Origin: Hydractinia symbiolongicarpus
Taxonomy: Eukaryota > Cnidaria > Hydrozoa > Anthoathecata > Hydractiniidae
Reading direction: 5' to 3'
Length of the DNA: 64,000 nt
Assembly (NCBI RefSeq): GCF_029227915.1
Contig: NC_079886.1
Coordinates: 7,130,001-7,194,000, forward strand
Position numbers and translations under genes: made by a program. Positions 37,001 through 48,188 of the stretch are shown in pieces; positions within the stretch are counted from its first letter, which is position 1, and each line of letters starts with the position of its first letter. The notes below the pieces were generated by a model, which worked only from the letters and a program-made list of their open reading frames with translations, searched no databases and was not told the origin of the DNA.

Positions 37001-39764
37001 GTACTCCATACATATTATGGTGAAAGACAAAACACACAACAACAGACCTTTAGAGTACATAACTGTTGTCTTTGGGTTTGAACATCAATACCTTCTGGAT
37101 CAAGCAGCATTGGTAGACTATTAATATGAATGATAATGTCTAAAAAGTTTGGAAAACAGAAAGATTTTTGTATTGTCATCAATTCTAATCTTCAATGAAT
37201 TAAAACACATAGCTATATACATTGCTTTTGGTACACAAATATGTTAAAAAAAATTTTGTTACATCACAAGTCAGTCAGTTTCACACAACATAATTGTACA
37301 CAACATTGTTCATTGGTGATGCTTATGTGACAGTAACCCTTTTAAATTTTAAAAAGAAAATGTTTTTCACATAATTAGTTACTAAGGGTTATTTTTAAAT
37401 GCTATTTTCTTTCATCAATTGCTATTTAAATTAACAATTGTCATCTTTGCTGCATAATTTTACAATTATGTAGCACTGGAACTATATATGGGATAATTAT
37501 TAAACTGAAACATCAACAAAAATGATGTATACCACATTGACGTACCCACATTAATAGCAGTGTTTTCAACACTAAAGTGGCCATATCCTGTATAAATATT
37601 CGGAATAATAATAATATAGCCAGGGAATTCCACGAAGAAAACAACACGTGTGCTACACATCGCACGCATAAATCTATTTTAGAAAATTTTTGCGTGCGTT
37701 TTTCCGATTTTTTTCCTGGTTTATTTCACTCTTATCAGTTAAATGGTGTAAAAGTGCTACATATATTAACAAAGTAATTTATAATAGGTAAATACCATAT
37801 AATTAAAATTAAACAATGGACGAAGAGACGCTGACACGTGCTACACGTTGCACTTATTGCAATGGTCTGCCATTTTGTTTGTAGTGCTTTTATCCCCAAC
37901 TTTGTTCCCAGGGTTATATTTTCTCCATAGGTTATCTATTATCTATAACAATAATAAAAACGGGAGACATTTTTTTCTTTATTGAGGTTTTATTTTAAAT
38001 AAATTTAATTTTAAAATAAAATGTTTAACACACATTTAATTTCACACAGGCTGAAAAAAACACATTTAATTTAAACACGGGGAAAAGCACGGCATTTAAT
38101 TAACTTTTTTAAAAAAAATTTAATTTAACCACAAGTGATTATAAACTGTTTTTAATGATACAGTTGAAGCTGTCGATGTAAACAATTGATTTTTGGAATA
38201 CAGTTTTTAATAGTTAAATGCTTAAAGCATTGCCTTAAGCGGCGACATGTAGAAAATCAACTTTTATAATTCCTTCGTAATTTTTTTTATTTTACGCCAG
38301 TAAAGAGCGTAATTAAAGTGTGCGATGAATCGCGCGCCTGAATAGCTGTTGCGCGTGTGTGGGTGCCTTGTCTCATGGAGTTCCCTGTATAGCGTAGAAT
38401 TGTATGACCAACCTAATAGTACAGCACTATATTTTATACAGGATATATTTTTACTCTGGATATATTTTTAAAAAGTGTTAAATGCAGCAGAGAATGCTAT
38501 CCAAATATCTTTTAAAAAAAACACAAAAAACCACTGTTAATGTTGTGAAATGTTTATGAAAAATATGAATGAACTAGCAAACCATGCACTCTTTTAACAT
38601 GAGCCAGAAGCAGATAAAAAAATATTATTAGTTTTTCCTTGTTTATTATAGATTTTTAACAAGAAATTTTTCACAACTGAATTAAGATAATAGGCCAAAA
38701 TCATTTTTTTACGTCTTGCAGAACTCTGATTTTTCAGGAAATATTTCCATGTGGTTTACATAAAAAAACTGAGTAAATAATACAGCTCTTTGAACAGCTA
38801 AAAAAGGGTTACTGCCACTTTCATTAACTTTATTAGCATGCATACATAAAACCTTAAATAAATGAATAATATATAACTTACTTGACAGTACAATTTCCCA
38901 AGTATTTGCTTTTATCTCGTCTTTAAGTCGTCCCATATGGCTAAAGAGTAAATATTAGATTGATTTACATTTAATTTCACATTTTTTTCTTCTTTTAGAC
39001 TTGTACCAACTATATAATTTTTGAAGTCTGCATTCAACTTTTGAGGACCGTTCCATAATAATGACAGCAAAATGTTGCTGAGCTTTTTATAAATAAGGTT
39101 TTTCTAGTAAATTTTCGTTATTCCGTGTAAAGCAATAAATAATCGTATGATACATGGTACTCCAATTGCGGTTCATATGCCATACAAGTGAAGAGAGTTA
39201 TGTTATTTCTTTGCACACATATTAATAACCTTTGGTAATTTTTACCCCACATTATCATAGCTTTAAATTAGTTTGTTCTTTTAGTACATAAACTGTTTTA
39301 AACTTAGTATTATGCAAAAAGAATATGGTTTCCACAGTATGAGTAACGTCATCATGACTGTAATAATTGCTGTTGTAAATATAATTTTTTATGGCTTTCT
39401 TTTTGCTGCTAATGTTTTCTTATGCAGAGAGCTATTATGAAGAATAATACAAAACTCACTGCAGCACACTATAAAATGTATCAAAATGTTTTAATATAGC
39501 CGTTGGACCTTCATTCCGATAATCAACATTGCAGTCTAAATAAAAAATAGTAAAAGCATGATTAAAATATTTAATAAAGCAGTATAAAAAATATTTAATA
39601 ATGTAGTACAAAAAAAACCCACTAAATCTGACACAATAGACATGAATACCTTCTAGTTTTTCATCTATTGATGCAGGCTCAATAATGTTTTTCACACTGT
39701 AGCCATCACTATTATTTGATAATAAATCTTCCTTGTTCAGAGGGATGGAAAATTCTATATCCAT
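16089..39764 (-). CDS. NCAPD2: Condensin complex subunit 1 (NCAPD2 / CAP-D2)
   Basis: HEAT-repeat subunit of condensin I, needed for mitotic chromosome compaction. I traced 31 coding exons, 1439 codons plus stop (vertebrate CND1 is about 1400). From 5': 39650-39764, 39460-39535, 38882-38940, 37048-37139, 35063-35143, 34720-34865, 33017-33138, 32465-32588, 32084-32231, 31422-31544, 30293-30367, 28527-28661, 28296-28386, 27311-27464, 26677-26880, 25610-25674, 25049-25182, 23754-24007, 23224-23308, 21600-22116, 20826-21085, 20468-20567, 19945-20068, 19675-19726, 19207-19310, 18682-18859, 18486-18580, 18155-18235, 17164-17347, 16926-17058, 16089-16297. Every junction keeps phase. Family landmarks include H-F-D-T-F-Y-S-V-L, I-I-Q-L-L-Q-H-F-E, L-S-R-D-T-S-G-T, T-H-L-I-L-N-D-M-V-K-V-K-G-Q, and a basic/acidic tail. 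A TTTCAG acceptor just before the ATG implies an upstream 5'UTR exon. Two donors are non-consensus (GTCTGT after 37048, GTTCTT after 35063). Confidence 0.96.
27050..27135. repeat. Dispersed repeat end in NCAPD2 intron
   Basis: The stretch CCCGTGAAAAAATTTACGGG...TCCTTTATAAAT...CAGACAGA...ACGCAGCTATTATGAGA has a diverged second copy in the same orientation at about 36040-36150 (CACGGGTTCACTTGTCCTTTATTTTT...CAGACAGATGAATACAGCTATTATTATAGAGA). Both lie in NCAPD2 introns, consistent with an interspersed repeat family. Confidence 0.45.
29072..29140 (-). repeat. tRNA-derived SINE head
   Basis: On the minus strand a tRNA-like stretch reads GTTGGCTAGGACG...CATAATG...GGTTCAAATCCCCC. It has a B-box (GGTTCAAATCC) and a CAT in the anticodon position, but the acceptor stem does not close cleanly. 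It sits in an NCAPD2 intron. A SINE head is more likely than a functional tRNA gene. Confidence 0.45.
29430..29625. repeat. Dispersed repeat, copy 1
   Basis: Shares long stretches, in opposite orientation, with 49505-49725: CAAAATGATTC, AAAGTTGTGTTG, CCATTATAAGGAT, GGACCTAAAAATTTC and GCAGGTGTCTAATA in the same order. It is an interspersed repeat of about 200 bases, here inside an NCAPD2 intron. Confidence 0.6.
29951..30040 (+). repeat. tRNA-derived SINE
   Basis: On + the stretch GGCCTTTGCGGGAGAGTG, TTTGCCTCCAGTGCAAAAGG and GGATTTAAACCCTGGCC has the A-box and B-box layout of a tRNA head, followed by the conserved tail AAGTCATGCCAGAGACTATAAACGTGGTAA. It looks like a cnidarian-type tRNA-derived SINE in an NCAPD2 intron. 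I infer the family from its layout; I cannot search for other copies. Confidence 0.5.
35805..35890. repeat. Dispersed repeat shared with 63222-63305
   Basis: The two sites carry, in the same orientation, ACAGRCTTGATGCAGAAGAA, TTTRAGTTTARAA, ACACAGTTYAG and AGATTTGAARGT in order. Copy 1 is in an NCAPD2 intron, copy 2 near the right end of the window. Confidence 0.6.
37621..38387. mobile_element. Non-autonomous TIR element in NCAPD2 intron 3
   Basis: Ends match in inverted orientation: CAGGGAATTCCACGA on the left and the complement of CAGGGAACTCCATGA on the right (13 of 15). The 6-base sequence TATAGC directly flanks both ends (37615-37620 and 38388-38393). Sub-terminal sequence on both sides is rich in CGCAC/GTGCG motifs. 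The 767 bases between hold no recognisable transposase, so it is a non-autonomous element. The superfamily is undecided. Confidence 0.55.
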
Positions 39765-42700
39765 TATGTTTAAATCCTGAAACTTTTAGAGATACAACTT
39801 CAATACAGCTGATAATACAAACCAGATGCTTTGGAAGCATTGAAAATTACACAATATAACACAATAAGCATTCAGCTAAAAGTTCTGAAATAACAGGTTT
39901 TTATTGACACACTTGGCGGCTATGAAGGCAGACAAAGTAGACTAACCAAGGTTTTTAGTATTACTTATACATTTTTTTAATTTATTTTGAAATAACTTTC
40001 TCTAAAATTTTAAGATGTAAGTTACTAGAACTGGAAATAATGGTACTTTAATTTCTAAGTTTCTTGCTTGGTTTTTTCCAGTCGATCTGTGATCAATAAT
40101 TCCCAGCCAAAAAAATATCCATTGTCAAAATAATCGTGATCAGTAGTAGGTGAACAGATTACCTACTACTGATTAAGTTTAAGTTTGCTAAAATGCTTTT
40201 GGAAAAAAATAAATCAGGGGAAAAATAGAACAACAAAAAAGTCATAGTAAAGACCCTTGTCTTATGGTGGGGGGATACTCGTAGAGAATAAAACAGAAAC
40301 TTTAATCGAATTTAACATAACGTTTACATATTTGTAAAAAGCATTACAATAGAAATAAAGTTACACACATGCTCTCCCCCTTATCAATTATGTTTTCTGT
40401 GTGTTTGTGATCTAAAAAATGTTGACAAAAGTGCCAAAGTGTATTAACTTAAGTTTTTTTAAATGTATTTTTTGTTTTAGACCATTTTCAGCGTTGTTTT
40501 GTAGTTGCTTTGATTTTATTTTAAGAACAATTGACATTTGTGTAGGTAAAACAGCAGGACCCACACAGGGTAAGATAAAGATTTTATGGCCAAGAGGAAC
40601 TGGAATTAAATTTTAACTATAATTTTAAGCAAATACATATTCTTTTTTTGGATGAATTTCTTTCATCAGTATGGCACATTAGTCCAATCAGGTAAGTATT
40701 ATTCAATCAAGTGAGTCCGCAATATCCCAATAGGGCAAGACATGTCTCAATCGGTCCATCAGTACTTCACTGATCAACAAAAAAATTCACCGTGCCGTTC
40801 AGGTGATATGGATATTTACATGGCTTGGATTGCAAGCATGATTTGAACTCTCATTGTTTGCGCTTGATTGTTTGGACAGTGATCAAGATACACCTAGATA
40901 TATTTATCCATCTCATTGTCTATCAACCTACAAACCACATCCAAGCCTATCAATAAGAAAAGCAAAAAATCTGAATATTCAGAATAAGTTTTTTAATGCA
41001 TATTTTATTACAAAATCTTTTTTATCTTGCTTTTTTCACATATTTTGGTTAACTTTTACTTTAAATAATAAGAAAGATAACATTGATTTCCATGTGAGAT
41101 AAATTGATATTGCTCAACCAGAAAAACTTTTGGTGAGATAGGGGGAGCAATTAATGGCTCAGCTAGTTTCTCATTTCTCAAAATTTGGTAAGGTTTTGCG
41201 TGAGCAAGAGCCTCCCTCTTCCCTTATTGATAGGCGTGCACATTGAAAAATTTTACATAGCCAGATTTTGTTCTATTTTTGACAGTTCTATTATGAATTT
41301 TATCGTGTAATTCTTGTTTTTCAATAGGGAGAATGCTCATTTTCTTCAAAACTTCACAACACGAGAATAGAAGGTAGAGGGATCAAATTAAGGTAAAAAA
41401 AAATGGTTCCCACATTTTTTTTGACATTGCGAAGTATTTTGGTGTCTTTGCGACTCGTTTTTCATCAATTTGCGAATCAATTCTGTTATAAATTGGAGCA
41501 AACAGCGAATCAAAATATCCTTTCCTTGAAACAACCCTCGTGTGTTTATGACTTTAATCTGGAAATAAAAATTTTTATGTGCTGAATACTTTGCAAAACG
41601 ACTGAAAAAAAATTTGCATTTACTTACTTGCTTGAATTTACGTTGCAGACGTATTTTGGGGCAAAGGGTAAACTTTCTAATGCTTCTCCACGTTTCACTT
41701 TCAAGTCTAATTATTTGCAGACCGGGTCAATGCTAGGTTTAATTCTCAAAAGAAAAAAATGGGCAGTCTGAATAATAAGCAAAAACAAACATGGTGCAAG
41801 TTGTTACATGCACACGATGCCTTGACTGGTCACTAGTCGTTGCTGTTGTTGTTGTTTTTATTCTTTTGAGAATATATTGAAATTCTGATTTGCATTTTTG
41901 ATGATTACTTGTGTAAATTGGGTCACAGTATTCAAAAAACGATTCACATTCAGCGAACTGCGAACCCTTATTTCGATCGTTGAGGTATATAAAGGACACA
42001 GGTTATGCGTACATGTTTTTACATGTGAAGACAATATCCAAGTGGCTGACTTCATTTATAGTGTAGAAGGTTAACCAGGGCTGCAGTAACATATGGCTGC
42101 AGGAGGTCAAGGCAGAATTACTCGATTTCGTAATAAAAATTAGCCAATGTTGTGCAACTCACTCGATTGGGTAATATTATACAATCTGATAATATTTACA
42201 CTGATTGGGCTAAAGTTCTGTACTGTTGATTACTGTGGTCTGTTGTTCTATATAATATATAAACATTCCTGAAGAAGGAAAATGCAAAGCAGTTTTTTAT
42301 TAACGAGAACACCTTTCTTTACCTGAAGTCAGCATTTTGTTCAGTGTTTTTCACACATACATAGCATGTTTGTTAAAATACCATTCATTGTAAGATTGTA
42401 AGCATATTTATTTTAGTGTATTTATTCCCACCTCTTATCCTTATCTTATCTTTGGCCTAGACCAGAGAGATACAACAGCAAAGAGGGGAAAAAGTCAACT
42501 ACAAAGAAATTCTCATTTTCCTTAAATTCTAGTTGCAGGAAGCTAGCTACCTAAATCCTTGATGTTGTAAAAGAAAATTCAATTTACGTATAGTCCACAA
42601 ATAATATGACATACGATAAACCTAGCTAGCTAATTTACTTTGGGACAAAACACAACATATTAACATCGTAGACTTTGAATTCCAAGAAAACAGAGGTTAC

Positions 42701-42977
42701 ATGTTTATTAAAGAAAATATTCGAAGAAAATTCAATAACCAAAACATCACTTTCATTGTTTACAACAAAAAATTTCGCATATTTCTTTCGCGCTCTTTCG
42801 AATATTTTTTCCCAAGTTTGATTCTCACACCTAGAATCGTCTGAATAAATAAATTCACAAAATTTCGGATTCTGTATGTGGTGCTCACGCAGATAGATCT
42901 TTAATTTCGTGTGACTGCTTCATGAAAACTCACTTCAGATCATTTTGTCGAGGCCATGTGCAGGACTGCTTTTTTTG
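39765..42977. other. 5' flank of NCAPD2, no coding gene seen
   Basis: The NCAPD2 ATG exon begins at an acceptor (about 39776), so the transcript should start farther right. A consensus donor CAA|GTAAGTAAA on the minus strand at 41628 could close a 5'UTR exon, but nothing ties the two together. No convincing coding exon was found on either strand; the plus-strand open stretches lack family features. Confidence 0.35.
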
Positions 42978-45840
42978 GGAACGACTTCATTTAGCACCGG
43001 GCTAAGTGGTCCCGACACACGACGTACAACATAACTAGTACCCTTCATACTTTATCGATATTAAAAGTCCGACAGACGTTCAGTCATACTTCTCCAACCA
43101 AATGGACCCGACAAATGAAACCGCATTATCCGACATCCTCTCTATATAACAAATACATATTTTTTCTGTCAATAATCCATAACCAACGTAATATCGCATA
43201 ATACTGCATAATACTGCATAATACCTTTATAATTCATAAAAAACACATAAATTTTCTGTCGATGGCCATACCAACGTAATATCGCATAATACTGCATAAT
43301 ACCTTCATAATACTCTCTGTCGTTACATAAAAAATACATATTTTTTCTGTCGATGGCCATACCAACGTAATATCGCATAATACTGCATAATACTGCATAA
43401 TACCTTCATAATTCATAAAAAACACATAAATTTTCTGTCGATACATATGAATTATGAAGGTATTATGCAGTATTATGCAGTATTATGCGATATTACGTTG
43501 GTATGGCCATCGACAGAAAAAATATGTATTTTTTATGGAACGACAGAGAGTATTATGAAGGTATTATGCAGTATTATGCGATATTACGTTGGTATGGCCA
43601 TCGACAGAAAATTTATGTATTTTTTATGAATTATGAAGGTATTATGCAGTATTATGCAGTATTATGCGATATTACGTTGGTATGGCCATCGACAGAAAAT
43701 TTTTGTATTTTTTATGTAACGACAGAGAGTATTATGAAGGTATTATGCAGTATTATGCGATATTACGTTGGTATGGCCATCGACAGAAAATTTATGTGTT
43801 TTTTATGAATTATGAAGGTATTATGCAGTATTATGCGATATTACGTTGTTATGGCCATCGACAAAAAATTTAAGTACTTTTTTTGAATTATAAAGGTATT
43901 ATGCAGTATTATGCAGTATTATGCGATATTACGTTGGTATGGCCATCGACAGAAAATTTATGTGTTTTTTATGAATTATGAAGGTATTATGCAGTATTAT
44001 GCAGTATTATGCGATATTACGTTGGTATGGCCATCGACAGAAAATTTAAGTACTTTTTTTGAATTATAAAGGTATTATGCAGTATTATGCAGTATTATGC
44101 GATATTACGTTGGTATGGCCATCGACAGAAAATTTATGTGTTTTTTATGAATTATGAAGGTATTATGCAGTATTATGCGATATTACGTTGGTATGGCCAT
44201 CGACAGAAAATTTATGTGTTTTTTATGAATTATGAAGGTATTATGCAGTATTATGCGATATTACGTTGTTATGGCCATCGACAGAAAATTTAAGTACTTT
44301 TTTTGAATTATAAAGGTATTATGCAGTATTATGCGATATTACGTTGGTATGGCCATCGACAGAAAATTTATGTGTTTTTTATGAATTATGAAGGTATTAT
44401 GCAGTATTATGCAGTATTATGCGATATTACGTTGGTATGGCCATCGACAGAAAATTTAAGTACTTTTTTTGAATTATAAAGGTATTATGCAGTATTATGC
44501 AGTATTATGCGATATTACGTTGGTATGGCCATCGACAGAAAATTTATGTGTTTTTTATGAATTATGAAGGTATTATGCAGTATTATGCAGTATTATGCGA
44601 TATTACGTTGGTATGGCCATCGACAGAAAATTTATGTGTTTTTTATGAATTATGAAGGTATTATGCAGTATTATGCGATATTACGTTGTTATGGCCATCG
44701 ACAGAAAATTTAAGTACTTTTTTTGAATTATAAAGGTATTATGCAGTATTATGCAGTATTATGCGATATTACGTTGGTATGGCCATCGACAGAAAATTTA
44801 TGTGTTTTTTATGAATTATGAAGGTATTATGCAGTATTATGCAGTATTATGCGATATTACGTTGGTATGGCCATCGACAGAAAATTTAAGTACTTTTTTT
44901 GAATTATAAAGGTATTATGCAGTATTATGCAGTATTATGCGATATTACGTTGGTATGGCCATCGACAGAAAATTTATGTGTTTTTTATGAATTATGAAGG
45001 TATTATGCAGTATTATGCAGTATTATGCGATATTACGTTGGTATGGCCATCGACAGAAAATTTATGTGTTTTTTATGAATTATGAAGGTATTATGCAGTA
45101 TTATGCGATATTACGTTGTTATGGCCATCGACAGAAAATTTAAGTACTTTTTTTGAATTATAAAGGTATTATGCAGTATTATGCAGTATTATGCGATATT
45201 ACGTTGGTATGGCCATCGACAGAAAATTTATGTGTTTTTTATGAATTATGAAGGTATTATGCAGTATTATGCAGTATTATGCGATATTACGTTGGTATGG
45301 CCATCGACAGAAAATTTAAGTACTTTTTTTGAATTATAAAGGTATTATGCAGTATTATGCAGTATTATGCGATATTACGTTGGTATGGCCATCGACAGAA
45401 AATTTATGTGTTTTTTATGAATTATGAAGGTATTATGCAGTATTATGCAGTATTATGCGATATTACGTTGGTATGGCCATCGACAGAAAATTTATGTGTT
45501 TTTTATGAATTATGAAGGTATTATGCAGTATTATGCAGTATTATGCGATATTACGTTGGTATGGCCATCGACAGAAAATTTATGTGTTTTTTATGAATTA
45601 TGAAGGTATTATGCAGTATTATGCGATATTACGTTGGTATGACCATCGACAGAAAAAATATGTATTTGTTATATAGAGAGGATGTCGGATAATGCGGTTT
45701 CATTTGTCGGGTCCATTTGGTTGGAGAAGTATGACTGAACGTCTGTCGGCTTTTTATGTCGATAAAGTATGAAGGTTGTTAGTTATGTTGTACGTCGTGT
45801 GTCGGGACCACTTAGCCCGGTGCTAAATGAAGTCGTTGCC
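42978..45840. mobile_element. Foldback, Mutator-like element built of tandem repeats
   Basis: A 2863-bp element with long inverted ends of about 170 bases (left from GGAACGACTTCATTTAGC at 42978; right is its complement, ending GAAGTCGTTGCC at 45840). A 9-bp duplication CTTTTTTTG flanks it (42969-42977 and 45841-45849). The interior is made almost only of tandem repeats in two opposed blocks that meet at about 43446: roughly four units on the left and about 26 on the right in the opposite sense. Ends plus 9-bp duplication suggest a Mutator-like origin; the inverted arrays give a foldback architecture. No transposase is present, so it is non-autonomous. Confidence 0.8.
43146..45654. repeat. 78/88-bp tandem arrays in opposed orientation
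   Basis: The unit contains GGTATTATGCAGTATTATGC, GATATTACGTTGGTATGGCC and ATCGACAGAAAATTTATGTG. Units come in 78- and 88-base forms that differ by one 10-base AGTATTATGC step. Two end variants alternate in a higher-order pattern: TTTATGTGTTTTTTATGAATTATG and TTTAAGTACTTTTTTTGAATTATA. The left block (43146-43446) is the reverse complement of the right block (43447-45654). Open frames inside it are repeat artefacts. Confidence 0.9.
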
Positions 45841-46198
45841 CTTTTTTTGATGCTCCTTCCTTCTCTTTTGTCATATCTGGTTGTTTCACATTTACCCAAA
45901 CACGCATCTTTTTGATAATATAATTACAGTTTAGCCTAGTGCGCTTAGCATGCGTTAGAATCCAGTGAAGCTGGGGAAGGGTATTGCATCACAAATTCTT
46001 GTCTTAACAAATTCAAAAACACATGTAGCAAAATTTTATTAATCATACATACATCTTATTGCAAACTAAAATTTGAGCAATCAGATAGGGGAAGGGAACA
46101 AGTTCCTATAACTATACAGAGCTAGCTACCTAGCTAGGCTACATGTTTTGTTTTTCTTTTATCATACCTCTAGCTAGCTAATGGCTTACAAGAGCACG

Positions 46199-46629
46199 AG
46201 GGTGCCGATAAGCCGCATACGCTGTAAAAAGTGTGGGCTTTTTTCGGGAGAGTTCTGCATTTTGAACAAAATTCAGCTATTTGCCCGAAAAAACCCGCAT
46301 AGTCCTGAACAATGCCTGGAGAAAAAAAGATTCACCACAAATGACTCTCAAAGAATTATTTAAAAAAGTATAAAAATTAAAATGCACTAACTATGTGATA
46401 GCGAAGTTCTGTTTTTTATAATTTTTGATAAGATTTACTTGATAAATAACTTTATAAACTTTAATAACTCCTTTCTCTTCAAACGCATTTTTTCAACTGT
46501 CGTCCGCCATGTTTATGTTACAAGGTGTTGCATTTGGGGAATGTTCCGGGCGGTTTCGGCGGACAACCGTCAATTTAATTCGAAAAGTGGCCTGTATATA
46601 TGCGAGCGTTTGCGGCTTATCGGCACCCT
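46199..46629. mobile_element. MITE-like element with inverted ends
   Basis: The left end GAGGGTGCCGATAAGCCGCA at 46199 and the right end, its complement TGCGGCTTATCGGCACCCTC ending about 46630, match over 20 bases, with further loose pairing inward (ACGCT / GCGAGCGT). The interior of about 390 bases has no transposase. A clean target duplication could not be defined. Confidence 0.6.
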
Positions 46630-46750
46630 CTTACGAGAAGAGGGTGCTGATTACCTGAAAATGGTGCATAATTACTGTCAAGTTCAGCATTTCAAAAATA
46701 AATCAAAATTTTGCCCCATAAAGTCTGTGCATCCATTTTATAAATTAAAA

Positions 46751-46845
46751 AAAACTAGTTGGTTCTATTAGAGTAGATCTACTGTAGTAGAACCAACTAG
46801 TTTTGGTTTTGGTTCTGTTCTACTGTAATAGAACCAACTAGTTTT
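46751..46845. repeat. Hairpin plus direct repeat
   Basis: AACTAGTTGGTTCTATTAGA pairs with TGTAGTAGAACCAACTAGTT around an AGATCT centre, and a further copy TGTAATAGAACCAACTAGTT follows directly. This gives a near-perfect palindrome of about 51 bases and an added half. Confidence 0.7.
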
Positions 46846-48188
46846 TTTTTTTAATTTTTAAAATAGGGCATCACGTTTTATGTTAGAAACTTACTGGAAC
46901 CTACTAAGTCAACATTACTTTATCTATTAACAAAAATTGCATTGGCTAACCATACCAGAGTGTTTATAACAGTTTGATAACAGCAGGGGACATCAAGTCT
47001 TGCATCCCAAAAGTGCTGCAAATAACTATGAGAAATATACTGTGATAGTATCACAAACAAATTTTGCTGAAATTTTTGTTGTTGTAGAGTTTTCAAAACA
47101 TATATATGATACAATTTGCTTGATATATAGTTAATAAAGTCAAATAATTCTATAATACTTGAATGTTGTCTTTTATTGTGGCTGATTCAATGTAATTAAA
47201 AGTGCTCCTTGCATTTTAGGAATAATTCTAGGAGTTAGGAGTTATTGGCAGAGAAGCGCAAATTTTATTCAAAAAGTTGCCCAAACTCACCCTTATATAT
47301 ACAGGTGTTTTCAGTGAGTTGGCACCCTCATAACAGGTTACCTCGTGTTTGAATCAGTTGCCATATTGCTACATATCATAGCTAGTAAAGGGTTACTGAA
47401 ACTTTGAAATCCTGTAAACAACAATAATGTTAAATTTTGAATTTTTTGACCATTTGCTAAATCAAATCTTCATCAAAAATGCCATTTTGGGCATAATAGC
47501 CAAAAAATTCTAGAATTACCAATTATAATTGATAAGAGCTTAAAAAGAAATGTTATGTAAGTATGCAATGACATCATAACTTTTTCAAGCTCGTTTTCTC
47601 ATTGCCTCTTTGAAAGAAGTTCAATCAATGTGAATGTCCTATCCATTCAAAACAAACATAATTAAAAATTTTTTTCTCCCACATCTTGTCCTACCATCTT
47701 TATAAATGCTGACTGGAAATAAAATAATTTTGGTGACCCCATTTATTGTCATCAAGTTGAAATTTCAACTTCAAGTTTTAACCAAAACATAAATCAGCTC
47801 TTTACCGTCCTGTATTTATCTTTAATGTTATATATATTCTTAAAATCTCAACTGAGAAAAGCCCGATAACTTTTTAATGGGACAACACTGTTAGCCTCTG
47901 TTTGTGTAAAGTCTTTGTTCTGGGTACAGCAATTTAAAGCTGTTCAAGTCATTGGGTGTTTTCTTATTCATTTTGTTCTTTCCTTTTTCAAAAAACAGGT
48001 TGCATAAAGGTATACACATGGCAAAACTTTCCTTCGGAAATGGTTATTCTAATATAAAAAATACAAAAAAACTCAGTAAATAAAAATCTTCTCTTTTTCA
48101 TCTTCTTTTTCTAAAATAACAGATAATAACTTATCTTTACTATATATATTTTTTACATAATATACATGTGATTTAAATTTATTTTTAG

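Larger units (their letters stand above)
45841..48188. other. Intergenic and 5' region of MRPL2
   Basis: No coding exon is supported. It holds a likely MITE at about 46199-46629, a hairpin cluster at 46751-46845, and the presumed 5'UTR intron of MRPL2, which ends at TTTATTTTTAG just before the ATG at 48189. Confidence 0.45.

Noticed and set aside
43169-44293. Several overlapping open frames with a repeated Y-Y-A-I-L-R-W-Y-G-H-R-Q-K peptide
   Set aside because: They are translations of the tandem repeat in the foldback element, appear on both strands, and have no independent start or codon signal.
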